The notes below the pieces were generated by a model. It had not been told where the DNA came from and did no database searches. It saw only the letters and a list, made by a program, of their open reading frames with translations. Made by a program: the position numbers and the translations under genes. A DNA stretch of 20,753 nucleotides from an uncultured Ruminococcus sp. (GTDB lineage: Bacteria; Bacillota_A; Clostridia; Oscillospirales; Ruminococcaceae). Location: positions 1-20,753 of the forward strand of contig CACZPE010000049.1 of NCBI GenBank assembly GCA_902782875.1. Reading direction: 5' to 3'. Of this stretch, positions 6,691 through 14,786 are shown piece by piece. Positions within the stretch are counted from its first letter, which is position 1; every line of letters starts with the position of its first letter.

Positions 6691-6914
6691 ATCGGCAGAC
6701 GGAAAGCTGCCGGAAGAAAATGTTTTCCTTCCTTATACAGCACAAAGGAGTGCGCCGATACTGATATTATCAGTATCCCGCACTGTTTTGCTGCAACAGG
6801 TATAAGATATGGGGAGAACAAAAACAGATGCATTGTTATGAAAGAGCAGGCTTCCTGATATGCAGGATCGAAAAAACACATTTCATATCAATGTAAAAAG
6901 AGGAGATAGGTTTT
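6691..6914 (+). promoter_or_regulatory. Structured 5' leader of urtA
   Basis: The leader holds three successive stems: CGGCAG/CTGCCG at 6693-6712, GGAAGAAAA paired with TTTTCCTTCC (one bulge) at 6712-6732, and a strong hairpin at 6749-6784 (AGTGC plus GATACTGAT, loop ATT, ATCAGTATC plus GCACT) followed by GTTTTGC. The last could act as an attenuator, though its T-run is short. I do not recognise a known riboswitch. After 6784 there is no clear structure until the ribosome site AGAGGAGATAGG ahead of ATG 6915. Confidence 0.45.
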
Positions 6915-8207
6915 ATGAAAAAGTTCAGACATTTGGCACTGCTTTCGGCTATGGCTATGATGGCATCGCTTTCGGGCTGTGCAAGCACAGGTACAGGCTC
7001 TTCGTCGGGTTCGGCATCAGCTGCTCAGACATCTTCGGGCTCCGCTCCTGCGGCAGAGGATACAATAAAGGTCGGTATACTCCATTCTCAGAGCGGAACC
7101 ATGGCTATGGCTGAAAAGCCTATGATACAGGCGGTTGAAATGGCTATAGACGAGATAAACGCAAGCGGCGGAGTTCTCGGCAAGCAGATAACATACGTAA
7201 GTGAAGACGGTGCTTCTGATGCAGCGATATTTGCCGAGAAGGCAACAAAGCTGCTGACAAAGGATAATGTTGCAACCATATTCGGCTGCTGGACATCAGC
7301 ATCAAGAAAGGCTGTTCTTCCTGTAGTAGAGGGCAATAACGGACTCCTCTGGTATCCTGTTCAGTATGAGGGCCTCGAATCCTCACACAATATCATGTAT
7401 ACCGCTCCGTGTCCCAATCAGCAGGCGATCCCCGCACTTGACTACATCATGGAGAATATCAAGCCCAAGAGCGGCGATACAGTAAAGGTATTCCTTTTCG
7501 GTTCCGACTATGTTTATCCGAGAACCACCAACACCATAATAAAGGCTATGCAGCCCGATTACGGCTTTGAGATCGTGGGCGAGGAATACATCCCCCTCGG
7601 ATACACAGACTGCTCTACGGTCATCACCAAGATACAGCAGTCCGGCGCTGATGTTATAGTAAACACCATCAACGGCGATTCAAACGTATCCTTCTTCAAG
7701 CAGTACCGTGATGCAGGTCTCAAGCCCGAAGACATCCAGGTCATGTCATTCTCGGCATACGAGGAAGATATAAGAGGTATGGGCCCCGAATATTCCGAAG
7801 GCACACTGTTTGCATGGAACTATTTCCAGTCCATAGATACTCCCGAGTCCAAGGAATTCACTGATAAGTTCCATAATCTCTACGGCGCTGACAAGGTAAC
7901 AGGCGACCCTGTTGTAAACGCATACGAAGGCGTATATCTCTGGAAAAAGGCTGTTGAAGCAGCAAACTCCTTTGATGTAGAGGAAGTTATAAAGGTATGT
8001 GAATCCGGAACTGTTGAAGTTGATACTCCCGAAGGCAAGATCACCATTGCCGAAGGCGATACACATCACTGCCTGCAGAAGGTATTCGTGGGCGTAGCTG
8101 ACAAGGACGGTCAGATACAGTCTCTCTGGGAGACTGAGGACAGGGTATCTCCCGACCCCTGGCTCAAGTCCTACTCATGGGCTGAATCCGCAGGACTCGG
8201 CAGCTGA
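6915..8207 (+). CDS. urtA: Urea (or short-chain amide) ABC transporter substrate-binding lipoprotein UrtA
   Basis: A 430-residue periplasmic-binding-type protein anchored to the membrane outer face. A lipoprotein signal peptide ends in LSGC with the lipidated Cys at 22, followed by a Ser/Gly/Ala linker. The mature part is typical UrtA/FmdD: IKVGILHSQSGTMA, FGCWTSASRKAVLPV, LLWYPVQYEGLE, PNQQAIPALDYI, GSDYVYPRTTN and the end AEGDTHHCLQKVF...DPWLKSY. UrtA proteins are about 400-450 residues, so it is complete. It is first in the operon, as usual, and followed by a stable intercistronic hairpin. UrtA and the amide-binding FmdD are close relatives; urease downstream favours urea, amiF allows formamide as a second ligand. 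Confidence 0.95.
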   Translation: MKKFRHLALLSAMAMMASLSGCASTGTGSSSGSASAAQTSSGSAPAAEDTIKVGILHSQSGTMAMAEKPMIQAVEMAIDEINASGGVLGKQITYVSEDGASDAAIFAEKATKLLTKDNVATIFGCWTSASRKAVLPVVEGNNGLLWYPVQYEGLESSHNIMYTAPCPNQQAIPALDYIMENIKPKSGDTVKVFLFGSDYVYPRTTNTIIKAMQPDYGFEIVGEEYIPLGYTDCSTVITKIQQSGADVIVNTINGDSNVSFFKQYRDAGLKPEDIQVMSFSAYEEDIRGMGPEYSEGTLFAWNYFQSIDTPESKEFTDKFHNLYGADKVTGDPVVNAYEGVYLWKKAVEAANSFDVEEVIKVCESGTVEVDTPEGKITIAEGDTHHCLQKVFVGVADKDGQIQSLWETEDRVSPDPWLKSYSWAESAGLGS

Positions 8208-8221
8208 GTTTTAGGTTCAAT

Positions 8222-8270
8222 GATATCGGTGCATGTACATTCCCGCTCGGGCGGGAATGTACATCATATC
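8222..8270 (+). repeat. Stable stem-loop between urtA and urtB
   Basis: Perfect 14-bp arms ATGTACATTCCCGC (8233-8246) and complement (8251-8264) around TCGG, with an outer GATAT/ATATC pairing. No T-run follows and the urtB ribosome site comes directly after it. Such hairpins after binding-protein genes commonly protect the upstream mRNA so that the binding protein is made in excess. Confidence 0.75.
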
Positions 8271-8286
8271 CGGAAGGATGATTTAT

Positions 8287-9195
8287 ATGGATCTGTTTTT
8301 GATGCAGCTTTTTAATGGTCTGAGCGTAAGCTCGATCCTTCTGCTTGCAGCACTCGGACTTGCCATAACCTTCGGCCTTATGGGCATAATAAACATGGCT
8401 CACGGCGAGTTCATAATGATAGGGGCATATACGGCCTATGTAGTACAGAATATATGGCAGTCCGTATTTCCCGAAAATATGTTTGATGCATATTTCTTTG
8501 CAGCAATGATAGCAGCGTTCTTAGTTACCGCAGGTGTCGGCCTGATACTCGAAAGACTTATCATACGCCATCTGTACGGACGCGCGATCGACAGTCTGCT
8601 CGTAACATGGGGCATAAGCCTTGCGCTGCAGCAGACGGTGCGCTCGATATTCGGGCCTACCAACGTCAGTGTTTCCGCTCCTGCATTCCTTGACCATAAC
8701 ATACAGGTCACGGGTATGTTTGCGATGTCGGGAAAGAGACTTTTCATACTTGCAATGGCAGCGGTAAGCTGCATACTCATTGCCCTGTTCATGTACAGAA
8801 CTAAGCAGGGACGAAACATCAGAGCGGCTATGCAGAACCGCGAAATGGCTGCAAGCCTCGGTGTCAACACCGCAAAATGTGATATGCTCACTTTTGCCAT
8901 CGGCTCGGGCTTTGCGGGTATCGCGGGCTGTGCGATCACATTTCTCGGTCCTATCGGTCCTACCATCGGTCAGTCGTATATCGTCGATGCGTTCATGACG
9001 GTCGTTGTCGGCGGCGTAGGCAGGATAATCGGCTCAATAACCGGTGCTGCGATAATAGGTGTGGGCGGTCCTACATTTGAATTCTTCACCTCCGCATCAC
9101 TCGGCAAGGTAATGATATTTATCGTGGTTATCATAATACTTCAGTTCAGACCCAAGGGAATATTCTCTATCCGCAGCAGGGCTCTGGATGACTGA
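8287..9195 (+). CDS. urtB: Urea ABC transporter permease UrtB
   Basis: A 302-residue LivH-type inner-membrane permease that forms the channel with UrtC. The diagnostic block is GLAITFGLMGIINMAHGEFIMIGAY near residues 27-51, followed by several hydrophobic helices, the coupling region GRNIRAAMQNREMAASLGVN near 178-197, and the glycine-rich VVVGGVGRIIGSITGA near the end. A frame opens earlier at 8233, but that ATG lies in the intercistronic hairpin; ATG 8287 is preceded by GGAAGG at good spacing and matches the length of short UrtB proteins without the long N-terminal extension found in proteobacteria. Fifteen bases separate it from urtC. Confidence 0.93.
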   Translation: MDLFLMQLFNGLSVSSILLLAALGLAITFGLMGIINMAHGEFIMIGAYTAYVVQNIWQSVFPENMFDAYFFAAMIAAFLVTAGVGLILERLIIRHLYGRAIDSLLVTWGISLALQQTVRSIFGPTNVSVSAPAFLDHNIQVTGMFAMSGKRLFILAMAAVSCILIALFMYRTKQGRNIRAAMQNREMAASLGVNTAKCDMLTFAIGSGFAGIAGCAITFLGPIGPTIGQSYIVDAFMTVVVGGVGRIIGSITGAAIIGVGGPTFEFFTSASLGKVMIFIVVIIILQFRPKGIFSIRSRALDD

Positions 9196-9210
9196 TCAGG
9201 AGGACGATGT

Positions 9211-10359
9211 ATGGATATAAAAAATCTGACTATAAAAGGGCATCGTCTTTCGGGCAGGAATATTCTTGCTTCGCTCATATTCATATTTCTTGCAACGGCA
9301 CCTATATATATGTCATCATTCCGTGTGAATATGCTCGGTAAATACATGTGCTTTGCGCTTATTGCCCTGGGAATAGATATGATATGGGGCTATACAGGCA
9401 TACTCAGTCTCGGACACGGTGTTTATTTCGGCCTCGGTGCATACTGTATGGCGATGCATCTCAAGCTCGAAGCCTCAGGTGACGGTCTTCCCGATTTCAT
9501 GGCATGGAGTGCGGTGGAAAAGCTGCCTGCATTCTGGGCACCCTTCCACAGCAGCGTATTCACCATATGCGCAGTAGTACTTATACCCGTGATATTTGCC
9601 GCGGTGATAGGCTCACTGACATTCCTAAACAGGATCAGAGGTGTTTTCTTCTGCATACTGTCACAGGCACTTGCATATGCCCTTGCCACATTTATGATAG
9701 GCAGACAGGAATACTTCGGCGGTTCCAACGGACTTACCAGCTTTACAACAATATTCGGTTTCTCCGTGAACAGCCCTGTTACAAAAATGGTACTGTTCTA
9801 TATTACTCTCGCACTGCTTATCGGCGCATTCGTGCTCTGCACAAAGATAATCAACAGCCGTGTGGGCCGCGTGCTTGTAGCCGTAAGAGATGCGGAGAAC
9901 AGACTTCGCTTTACAGGATATTCACCCGCTGTGTATAAGGTTTTTGTATACTGCCTGTCAGCAGCGCTTGCAGGTATCGCAGGAGCGTTATACGTACCGC
10001 AGGTGGGCATCATTTCCCCGACGGATATAAACATAGCACCCTCTACCGAAATGGTGATCTGGGTAGCGGTCGGCGGAAAGGCAACACTTGTCGGCTCTAT
10101 ACTCGGTGCACTTGTAGTGAACTTTGCAAAGAGCCTTGTTTCCGAGCAGTTCCCCGCCGTATGGCAGTTCTTTATAGGTGCTCTGTTCATAGCGGTAATA
10201 CTCTTCTTCCCCGGCGGTCTTATCTCTGTAAAGGATCTTCCTGCAAAGATCATGAAAATAGCAGGCAGAAAGAACGATGAAAAGGCTCAGGAGCCCGAAA
10301 AGAAAAGTACAGAAGTAAAGCGTCCTGCTGTCAGCAAAGGAGGGGTACATAATGGCTGA
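9211..10359 (+). CDS. urtC: Urea ABC transporter permease UrtC
   Basis: A 382-residue LivM-type permease, partner of UrtB. The signature ALGIDMIWGYTGILSLGHGVYFGLGAY near residues 50-76 is characteristic of UrtC, as is EYFGGSNGLTSF near 168-179. The inner EAA-like coupling region is RVLVAVRDAENRLRFTGYS. About ten hydrophobic segments are visible, then a short charged tail rich in Lys and Glu. AGGAGG precedes the start. The last eight bases overlap the urtD start, with the urtD ribosome site inside the urtC end, so the two are translationally coupled. Confidence 0.94.
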   Translation: MDIKNLTIKGHRLSGRNILASLIFIFLATAPIYMSSFRVNMLGKYMCFALIALGIDMIWGYTGILSLGHGVYFGLGAYCMAMHLKLEASGDGLPDFMAWSAVEKLPAFWAPFHSSVFTICAVVLIPVIFAAVIGSLTFLNRIRGVFFCILSQALAYALATFMIGRQEYFGGSNGLTSFTTIFGFSVNSPVTKMVLFYITLALLIGAFVLCTKIINSRVGRVLVAVRDAENRLRFTGYSPAVYKVFVYCLSAALAGIAGALYVPQVGIISPTDINIAPSTEMVIWVAVGGKATLVGSILGALVVNFAKSLVSEQFPAVWQFFIGALFIAVILFFPGGLISVKDLPAKIMKIAGRKNDEKAQEPEKKSTEVKRPAVSKGGVHNG

Positions 10360-11116
10360 GCCGGTACCTGTTCTTGAGATCAGGGATGCAAGTATAACAT
10401 TCGGTAATTTCAAGGCAGTAAAACATGTATCCACAAAGGTATACGAAAATGAGATACGCTTCCTTATAGGCCCGAACGGTGCGGGAAAGACCACGCTGCT
10501 CGATGCCATATGCGGCAAGAACAGACTTTCGGGCGGCAGCATCATATACCGCAGCGAGGGCGAGGAATACGATCTTCAGAAGATAAAGGAAAACAAGATA
10601 GTAAATATCGGTGTCGGCAGAAAATTCCAGGCGCCGAGTGTATTCACGGGTCTTACGATTTTTGAGAATATGGAGCTTGCGGTAGTGCGTGACCGAAGCG
10701 TTTTCGCATCACTGAAAAGCGAACTGAAAAAGCGTGAGATCGAGGATATAAAGCATCAGCTGCAGTTTGTAGGACTTTACGAGCTGCGCAACGAATATCC
10801 GACAGTGCTTTCGCACGGTCAGAAGCAGTGGCTCGAAATAGCAATGCTGTGTGTATCAAAGCCGAAGCTGATGCTCCTTGATGAACCTGTTGCGGGTATG
10901 GGCAGACGTGAGACACAGCGTACAGCAGAGCTTCTGAAGATCATACAGAACAACTGCACCATCGTTGTTGTGGAGCATGATATGCAGTTTGTAAAAGAGG
11001 TCGCAACTCTTGTGACCGTGCTTCATGACGGTGAACTTCTGTGCGAGGGCACTATGGACGAGGTGTCAGGCAATCAGCAGGTCATAGATGTATATCTCGG
11101 AAGGGGCGGTGAATGA
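10352..11116 (+). CDS. urtD: Urea ABC transporter ATP-binding protein UrtD
   Basis: A 254-residue ABC ATPase that powers the UrtBC channel. Walker A is GPNGAGKT at 40-47, the signature is LSHGQ at 153-157, Walker B LMLLDEP at 173-179 and the switch histidine H209 in VVVEHDM. The stretch LSHGQKQWLEIAM with an H in place of the usual G in LSGGQ is typical of UrtD and separates it from LivG. AGGAGG lies ahead of ATG 10352 within urtC. One base separates its stop from the urtE start. Confidence 0.95.
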   Translation: MAEPVPVLEIRDASITFGNFKAVKHVSTKVYENEIRFLIGPNGAGKTTLLDAICGKNRLSGGSIIYRSEGEEYDLQKIKENKIVNIGVGRKFQAPSVFTGLTIFENMELAVVRDRSVFASLKSELKKREIEDIKHQLQFVGLYELRNEYPTVLSHGQKQWLEIAMLCVSKPKLMLLDEPVAGMGRRETQRTAELLKIIQNNCTIVVVEHDMQFVKEVATLVTVLHDGELLCEGTMDEVSGNQQVIDVYLGRGGE

Positions 11117-11117
11117 G

Positions 11118-11804
11118 ATGCTTGAACTTGAACAGGTGACTGCGGCATACAGCGGCAGCAAGGTGCTGTTCGGCATTGATATAACCGCGAAAAAGGGCGA
11201 GATAACATGTCTTGTCGGCAGAAACGGTGTAGGCAAATCCACCACCATGAAAGCGATCATGGGTCTTGTGAATACGCCATCAGGGGATATAAAGCTTGAC
11301 GGTAAAAGTATTTTCGGGCTCCCTACATATTCACGGGCAAAGGCGGGCATCGGATACGTCCCCCAGGGGCGTGAGATATTTCCCCAGCTTACCGTTAAGG
11401 AGAATATCCTGCTCGGTATGGAGGCAAATCCATCCGTAAAGGAAATACCGGAGGATATATTTGAAACATTCCCTATTCTCAAGGAATTTCTTGAAAGACG
11501 CGGCGGAGATCTCTCAGGCGGTCAGCAGCAGCAGCTTGCGATTGCAAGGGCTGTAGTGTCAAAACCCAAGGTACTTATCCTTGATGAGCCGACAGAGGGC
11601 ATACAGCCGTCTGTCATACAGGAGATAGGCCGTGTAATTACCAGGCTCAAAAACGATATGGCGATACTAATGGTGGAGCAGTATCTGGAATTTGTGCTTG
11701 AAGTCTCCGACAGATGCTATGTTATGGAAAAAGGGCGCATATCAATGAGCGGCAAGACCGACGAGCTCGATAAGGACAGACTGCAGCAGCTTTTGTCCAT
11801 GTAA
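11118..11804 (+). CDS. urtE: Urea ABC transporter ATP-binding protein UrtE
   Basis: A 228-residue LivF-type ATPase, the second nucleotide-binding subunit of the urea importer. Walker A is GRNGVGKS at 34-41, the signature LSGGQ at 132-136, Walker B VLILDEP near 152-158, and the block LDEPTEGIQPSVIQEI is diagnostic of UrtE. The switch histidine is Q188 (MVEQ), which is normal in this branch. The start at 11118 is chosen over an in-frame ATG at 11088 because family homology begins there, the AAGGGGCGGTGA site precedes it, and the earlier codon would lie inside urtD. The P-II gene follows after 14 bases. Confidence 0.95.
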   Translation: MLELEQVTAAYSGSKVLFGIDITAKKGEITCLVGRNGVGKSTTMKAIMGLVNTPSGDIKLDGKSIFGLPTYSRAKAGIGYVPQGREIFPQLTVKENILLGMEANPSVKEIPEDIFETFPILKEFLERRGGDLSGGQQQQLAIARAVVSKPKVLILDEPTEGIQPSVIQEIGRVITRLKNDMAILMVEQYLEFVLEVSDRCYVMEKGRISMSGKTDELDKDRLQQLLSM

Positions 11805-11818
11805 CGGAGGTATGATAT

Positions 11819-12142
11819 ATGAAAATGGTCAGAGCCATAATACGTCCCGAAAAGGTCAAGGAGGTAACGGATGCACTTGAAGAAAAGGGATTTGTATCCG
11901 TAACCGAAATGGACGTATATGGACGAGGCAAACAGAACGGCATAACGATAGGCAGTGTCAGATATGACGAGCTGCCCAAGACGATGCTCTTTATGGTCAT
12001 AGAGGATGAAGACTGCGATACAGTATGTCAGACGATCCTTGCAGCAGCAAGGACAAATGACGGTACCATCGGTGACGGACGTATATTTGTACTGCCCGTT
12101 GAGCAGTCCTACACGATAAGCAGCGGCAAGCAGGGCGTATAA
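11819..12142 (+). CDS. P-II family nitrogen regulatory protein, NifI1-like
   Basis: A 107-residue trimeric P-II-type signal protein. It starts MKMVRAIIRPEKVKEV, carries MDVYGRGKQNG near 31-41 and YDELPKTML near 49-57, the B-loop GTIGDGRIFV near 82-91, and ends with the C-loop region. The T-loop is shorter than in GlnB/GlnK and lacks the uridylylated tyrosine context, which together with the MDV-GRGKQ-G and YDELPK blocks points to the NifI1 (GlnB-like, NifHD) branch. That branch is classically found between nifH and nifD in methanogens and clostridia, where with NifI2 it inhibits nitrogenase in response to 2-oxoglutarate and ammonium. No nitrogenase gene is present here; the likely targets are the urea transporter or ammonia assimilation. 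Confidence 0.9.
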   Translation: MKMVRAIIRPEKVKEVTDALEEKGFVSVTEMDVYGRGKQNGITIGSVRYDELPKTMLFMVIEDEDCDTVCQTILAAARTNDGTIGDGRIFVLPVEQSYTISSGKQGV

Positions 12143-12153
12143 GGAGACAGGGT

Positions 12154-12480
12154 ATGAAGGAAATAACGGCTCTAATCCGTCCGTCAAAGGTGCAGGACAC
12201 GAAGAATGCCCTTGCGGCGATAGGTGTGCCTGCATTCACGGGGCGCAAGGTGTTCGGACGCGGCAAAAAGAATGCCAGTATGTATGAGGGCAAAGAGGTC
12301 ATTGCCAGGTCGAACATCGTCCCTAACCGCATGTTCATTATAGCGGTCGATGACAAGGATGTGCAGAAGGTGATAGACACTATCATCCTTGTGAATCAGA
12401 CAGGTCACAGAGGTGACGGAAGGATATTCGTGGTGCCGGTCTGCGAAACATACCGCATAAGTACCGGCGAAAAACTGTAG
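12154..12480 (+). CDS. P-II family nitrogen regulatory protein, NifI2-like
   Basis: A 108-residue P-II-type protein, 11 bases after the NifI1-like gene with its own AAGGAGA site. It begins [20 protein letters not shown], has [14 protein letters not shown] near 33-46, a longer divergent T-loop up to VPNRM at 56-60, and the B-loop [13 protein letters not shown] near 84-96. The MKEI start and the tandem order after a NifI1-like protein match the NifI2 branch. NifI1 and NifI2 are known to assemble as hetero-oligomers, so the two products here probably act together as one sensor. What they bind in this organism is not shown by the sequence. Confidence 0.87.
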   Translation: MKEITALIRPSKVQDTKNALAAIGVPAFTGRKVFGRGKKNASMYEGKEVIARSNIVPNRMFIIAVDDKDVQKVIDTIILVNQTGHRGDGRIFVVPVCETYRISTGEKL

Positions 12481-12481
12481 G

Positions 12482-12501
12482 TATAAAGAGATATCTTTAT
12501 A
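12482..12501. repeat. Short AT-rich inverted repeat between P-II and amiF genes
   Basis: TATAAAGA, loop GATA, TCTTTATA, directly after the second P-II stop and 61 bases before the amiF start. The stem is weak (8 bp, mostly A-T), so at most it slightly separates the P-II and amiF parts of the transcript. No convincing promoter is seen in the 82-base gap. Confidence 0.35.
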
Positions 12502-12562
12502 TAAAAGCCGTCGTTATCTGATGATACAGATACGTCAGGCCAAAATCTTAGGAGGAATAATT

Positions 12563-13609
12563 ATGGGAAGCATAGGTAGTATGAACAAGCCGAGCAACGG
12601 TCTTCTGGTGGCAGCTGTACAGTTCCCCGCACCGATCGTTAATTCAAGAGCGGATATCGACAAGCAGATCGAGGAGATAGTAAGAACGCTCCATGCCACA
12701 AAGGCAGGTTACCCGGGCTGCGAACTTATTGTATTCCCCGAATACAGCACCCAGGGACTTAACACCACCAAGTGGCTCACAGACGAGTTCCTGTGCGATA
12801 TCCCCGGCAAGGAAACGGAGATATTCGGCAAGGCGTGCAAGGAAGCGGGCGTTTACGGTGTATTCTCCATAATGGAGAGAAATCCCGATCCCACAAAGAA
12901 TCCCTACAATTCTGCGATCATAATCAATCCCGAGGGTGAGATAGTTCTTCATTACAGAAAGCTGTTCCCGTGGAATCCTATCGAGCCCTGGTATCCCGGT
13001 GACAAGGGCATGCCCGTCTGCGAGGGCCCCGGCGGTTCAAAGCTTGCAGTATGTATCTGCCATGACGGTATGATACCCGAGCTTGCGCGTGAGGCTGCAT
13101 ACAAGGGCTGCAACGTATATATCAGAATATCCGGTTACAGCACACAGGTAAACGAGCAGTGGATACTCACCAACCGCTCAAATGCATGGCATAATCTGAT
13201 GTACACCGTAGCTGTGAATCTTGCAGGCTATGACGGAGTATTCTACTATTTCGGCGAGGGTCAGGTCACAAACTACGACGGCACCGTACTTGTACAGGGT
13301 CAGAGAAATCCGTATGAGATCGTTACAGCGGAGATATTCCCCGAGAAGGCAGATGCTGCGCGTAAGGAATGGGGCCTTGAAAACAACATCTATAACCTCG
13401 GTCACCGCGGCTATGTTGCTTATCCCGGCGGCCAGCCCGATACGATGCTGACCTATGTGAAGGATCTTGCAGAAGGCAAGTATCATCTGCCCTGGGAGGA
13501 TGATATGCAGATCAAGGACGGCACTATCTACGGCTATCCCACAACAGGCGGACGCTTCGGCACAGAGCCGTATGATGATCCTCACAATATCCACAGCTAT
13601 AAGGGCTGA
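12563..13609 (+). CDS. amiF: Formamidase (AmiF)
   Basis: A 348-residue cytosolic nitrilase-superfamily amidase that hydrolyses formamide to formate and ammonia. The whole protein strongly resembles Helicobacter AmiF, from [10 protein letters not shown] through [35 protein letters not shown] and [12 protein letters not shown] to [11 protein letters not shown]. The catalytic triad sits at the same positions as in H. pylori AmiF: E60, K133 and C166. The related amidase AmiE differs in substrate range, but the residues here follow AmiF closely. The start follows AGGAGGAATAATT; an earlier in-frame ATG at 12521 adds only an unconserved leader. It is about 14 residues longer than the H. pylori enzyme at the C-terminus. 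Its position between urea import and urease makes it part of one ammonia-producing operon. Confidence 0.95.
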   Translation: MGSIGSMNKPSNGLLVAAVQFPAPIVNSRADIDKQIEEIVRTLHATKAGYPGCELIVFPEYSTQGLNTTKWLTDEFLCDIPGKETEIFGKACKEAGVYGVFSIMERNPDPTKNPYNSAIIINPEGEIVLHYRKLFPWNPIEPWYPGDKGMPVCEGPGGSKLAVCICHDGMIPELAREAAYKGCNVYIRISGYSTQVNEQWILTNRSNAWHNLMYTVAVNLAGYDGVFYYFGEGQVTNYDGTVLVQGQRNPYEIVTAEIFPEKADAARKEWGLENNIYNLGHRGYVAYPGGQPDTMLTYVKDLAEGKYHLPWEDDMQIKDGTIYGYPTTGGRFGTEPYDDPHNIHSYKG

Positions 13610-13645
13610 TAAGAGAGATATTACCTTACTCCTTTTTTGTCATAA

Positions 13646-13680
13646 TCCTCAAGGGCTGCCGTAACGGCAGCCCTTGAGGA
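13646..13680. repeat. Perfect 16-bp stem-loop between amiF and the isomerase gene
   Basis: TCCTCAAGGGCTGCCG, loop TAA, and its exact complement. It has no T-run on either strand (GATTAGG follows on +), so it is not a standard terminator. Its 3' arm contains GAGGA and ends 16 bases before the next start codon, so it may protect the upstream mRNA, mark a processing site, or restrict translation of the isomerase gene. Confidence 0.8.
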
Positions 13681-13696
13681 GATTAGGAATGAAGAT

Positions 13697-14443
13697 ATGG
13701 AAGAAAAAATACTGGCTTCGATAGGAAGCAAAACAATAACCGAAAGCGACCTTGACCGCATCATATCGCGCTATCCGACAGAGCGTCGGATATACTTTGA
13801 AACAGAGCGCGGCCGCAGGGAACTGCTTGAGCAGAAGGTCGCGTTTACAGTCTTTTCGCAGTATGCCCGCGAAAAAAAGAAAGACGAATCAGAGGAATAT
13901 ATCAACAGGATAACGGACATCTCAGAGCAGATACTCACACAGATGATCATGGCTGAGGTGTTTTCGGATATCAGCGTGACCGATGAGCAGGCAAGAGAAT
14001 TCTATGATAATAATCCCGATAAATTCCTGCTTGAAGAGACCATCCGCGCAAGTCATATCCTTACAGAAGATGAGGATACCGCATCGGATATAGAGCAGAT
14101 GCTAAGAAAAGGCGAGATCACTTTTGAGGATGCTGCAGGGAAATACTCGGTATGTCCGTCAAAGGATAAGGGCGGAGATCTAGGATATTTCAAACGCGGC
14201 ATGATGGTAAAGGAATTTGAAGAAGCGGCTTTTTCGATGGACATGAATGTTGTCAGCAAGCCTGTGAAAACTCAGTTCGGCTGTCATATCATTAAGGTGA
14301 CCGACAGAACCGAAGCGGGCAAGCTGAGCTTTGACGAGGTAAGAGATAAGCTGAAGGAGCAGCTCAGGGAGCAGAAACAGCAGGAAATCTATGAGAAAAA
14401 ATACAGCGAACTGAAAGAAAAATACGGGGTCATCATGAAATGA
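13697..14443 (+). CDS. Cytosolic parvulin-type peptidyl-prolyl isomerase
   Basis: A 248-residue protein with a parvulin (rotamase) domain at about 113-205. Visible family features are IRASHIL (H120), YSVCPSK (C153), GGDLGYFKRGMMV at 159-171, EEAAFSM and QFGCHIIKV at 193-201. An N-terminal SurA/PrsA-like helical region (residues 1-110) and a charged C-terminal helix (205-245) flank it, as in chaperone-type parvulins. Unlike PrsA it has no signal peptide or lipobox, so it should act in the cytosol. It lies 30 bases before ureA and is probably co-transcribed with ureABC. A role in folding or assembling urease is a reasonable inference from position only. The ribosome site is a modest AGGA next to a strong hairpin. 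Confidence 0.9.
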   Translation: MEEKILASIGSKTITESDLDRIISRYPTERRIYFETERGRRELLEQKVAFTVFSQYAREKKKDESEEYINRITDISEQILTQMIMAEVFSDISVTDEQAREFYDNNPDKFLLEETIRASHILTEDEDTASDIEQMLRKGEITFEDAAGKYSVCPSKDKGGDLGYFKRGMMVKEFEEAAFSMDMNVVSKPVKTQFGCHIIKVTDRTEAGKLSFDEVRDKLKEQLREQKQQEIYEKKYSELKEKYGVIMK

Positions 14444-14473
14444 TCCGATAACAGATATAAGGAGGAAAGTGAT

Positions 14474-14776
14474 ATGAGATTATCACCGCGAGAGATCGAG
14501 AAACTTATGCTCCATACTGCGGGAGAGCTTGCAAAGCAGCGCAGGGCAGACGGGGTAAAGCTCAATTATGTTGAGGCAGAGGCGTATATCACATCGGAGC
14601 TTATGGAGCTTGCCCGCAGAGGCAAAACAGTCCGTGAGCTTATGGATATGGGCACGACACTGCTTACAAAAGAGGACTGTATGGAGGGTGTTGCGGAAAT
14701 GATACCCGAGGTGCAGATAGAAGCAACCTTTGATGACGGCACAAAGCTGGTCACTGTTCACAGACCTATCAGATAA
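14474..14776 (+). CDS. ureA: Urease subunit gamma
   Basis: The 100-residue gamma chain of the nickel enzyme urease, which splits urea into ammonia and carbamate in the cytosol. The whole length fits Ure[42 protein letters not shown] and the end IQIEATF-like [31 protein letters not shown] precedes the start. It is a separate gamma gene as in most bacteria, not the gamma-beta fusion of Helicobacter. Ten bases separate it from ureB. Confidence 0.97.
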   Translation: MRLSPREIEKLMLHTAGELAKQRRADGVKLNYVEAEAYITSELMELARRGKTVRELMDMGTTLLTKEDCMEGVAEMIPEVQIEATFDDGTKLVTVHRPIR

Positions 14777-14786
14777 GGAGGATATT

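Noticed and set aside
6693..6712. Guanidine-II (mini-ykkC) riboswitch because ACGG occurs in a hairpin loop
   Set aside because: That class needs two hairpins each with a tight four-base ACGR loop. Here the loop is eight bases and only one hairpin shows it.
11819..12480. Nitrogenase locus, suggested by the NifI-like genes
   Set aside because: No nifH, nifD or nifK sequence lies anywhere in the window; the pair is flanked by urtE and amiF.
14730..14786. Longer ureB starting inside ureA
   Set aside because: AAGGAGG immediately precedes 14787 and the conserved protein starts with MVPGE; the added residues are ureA out of frame.
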